Source of the DNA: Bugulina stolonifera
Lineage: Eukaryota > Bryozoa > Gymnolaemata > Cheilostomatida > Bugulidae
Direction: 5' to 3'
Assembly: GCA_935421135.1 (NCBI GenBank)
Contig: OW285188.1
Location: 15,291,233 to 15,355,232, forward strand
Length of the DNA: 64,000 nt
The position numbers and the translations under genes are program-made. Within the stretch, counting starts at the first letter, position 1. Every line of letters begins with the position of its first letter. The notes beneath the pieces were generated by a model that was not told the origin of the DNA, did not search any database, and saw only the letters and a list, made by a program, of their open reading frames with translations. Shown here piece by piece: positions 62,935 through 64,000 of the stretch.

Positions 62935-64000
62935 TGCCAAATTTGCTGCTTTGGGGGTGGTAGTCAAGAAAAAAACAGCAAGGTTTTACTCCAACTGAGA
63001 GTTTTCCTTTACAACAAAGTGCATCTGATAATAAACTAGCAGCCTTTGCTACTACATCTGCTACAGATCAGAGCAGTTATGGGAATGCAAATTATGCTAC
63101 GGTTCAGATTCAGAGTATCAGGACATTGTTATCTAATACATTATGTACTCAATGTAAATGCCCTTCTCTGTCTCCCCAGATGATCCTATTGAAAAGCAAG
63201 GCATGTATATGAAATTTATAATCTTTTGCTCTGCATGAGATTATAGCTTTCCCTTTGAAACTCACATCATGGGGTAGGAGTAGTTATAGAAATAGAAACA
63301 GGTTTGGTTTTAGATTTCGAAGTACTTAGCAACCAGTCTGGTGTGCAGTGGATGATAGAGCACCTAGAAAGTGCTAAGTGTGAGAAGAACTTTGAAGGTA
63401 ACAGTGCGGCAATGGAGGCTGAAGCTGCCACCAGGATTTGGAAACGATCTGTCGATCTGCACAATATGAGGTATGTAACCATACTTAGTGATGGATATTC
63501 CAAAGCATTTCTAGCTGTGATTGAGACTTGTAACTACAGGTCGGCAAAGAGGAATGTACAAATCACGCAAGTGAATGTACAATGGACTGGTGAGTTTGAA
63601 GAAAAGACAAAGGTAGTAACAGGATTCATGGTAACGGTAAATTGACAGATATTATGTTGAGACAGTTGCAAAGCTATTATGGCAATGCAATTAGGAAACA
63701 TTCTGGTTTAACCGAACAACTTGAGGTACCATAGCATGAGCTCTGATGCCATGCCACAGCACGATTTTTGCCCTACAGTAGTAGACACCTGGTGCAAGTA
63801 CAACCAGCTAGCACTAGGATGAATTGATTCTTTACCACCACAACCAACACCTAAGCGACCAGTCTGGATTGGAGAAATTTTGTTGCCACTGTTCACCCGT
63901 TTGTCTCAAGCCATCTCTTCTCAACGACAGTTTTAATCAACTAATATGGCAAGGTTGTCCTAAAGTCTATCGGTCTGGCCATCAATCCATCTACATAGCA
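62935..64000 (+). pseudogene. Degenerate Mutator-like (MULE) transposase, running off the right edge
   Basis: Blocks in several frames follow the order of the animal Mutator-like transposase domain. First is a C-x2-C block near 63150 (LCTQCKCPSL), then GVGVVIEIETG and LVLDFEVLSN near 63270-63340, then the long open stretch 63304-63645. That stretch contains KNFEGNSAAMEAEAATRIWKRS and YVTILSDGYSKAF. YYGNAIRKHSGL follows near 63675, and HDFCPTVVDTWCKYNQ near 63760. In intact relatives these form one frame; here stops and frame changes separate them, so it is dead. The DSD-type acidic residue of the SDGDSKAF motif is replaced (SDGYSKAF). Confidence 0.75.

Overview
The window is animal nuclear DNA from an AT-rich, intron-dense genome. 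Five metazoan-type genes can be read exon by exon with GT-AG introns. Families such as SETDB1, WDR37, ANKS3, pancreatic-type lipase and a thioester complement/macroglobulin protein point to an early-branching invertebrate (a sponge or cnidarian would fit). The species cannot be fixed from sequence alone. No prokaryotic features, CRISPR arrays or genuine tRNA/rRNA genes were seen.

Layout. Positions 1-7492 (minus) hold the N-terminal third of a SETDB1-type histone H3K9 methyltransferase; its catalytic half lies off the left edge, and one intron is filled by a 3.8 kb element with long inverted ends. Positions 9959-15647 (plus) hold a complete 14-exon secreted pancreatic-type lipase with a PLAT domain. 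Positions 16218-24647 (minus) hold a complete 11-exon WDR37. Positions 24648-29889 are intergenic with a dead LINE fragment. Positions 29890-36332 (plus) hold a complete 11-exon ANKS3. Positions 36880-60066 (minus) hold a complete 34-exon thioester protein. Its frame closes exactly over all exons at 1740 residues. It has the CGEQ thioester, a candidate catalytic histidine and a C-terminal netrin/C345C-like tail, but no anaphylatoxin domain. Positions 60067-62934 are mostly uninterpreted, and a broken Mutator-like transposase runs off the right edge. Neighbouring genes alternate strand throughout: two divergent pairs, and two convergent pairs separated by only about 550 bp.

Mobile DNA. The thioester gene carries a young LTR retrotransposon at 48631-53647. 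Its 662-bp LTRs differ at about six positions. It encodes a Gag-like protein with zinc-finger-like clusters but no protease, reverse transcriptase or integrase, so it is a non-autonomous gag-only element. A solo LTR of the same family lies in another intron of the same gene. There are also a pogo-like MITE, a mariner-like MITE, two tRNA-derived SINEs, and a pair of inverted repeats of an unknown family.

The most unusual pattern is that six tandem repeat arrays are embedded in, or abut, splice sites in four of the five genes. In two of them every repeat unit carries a copy of the splice donor.
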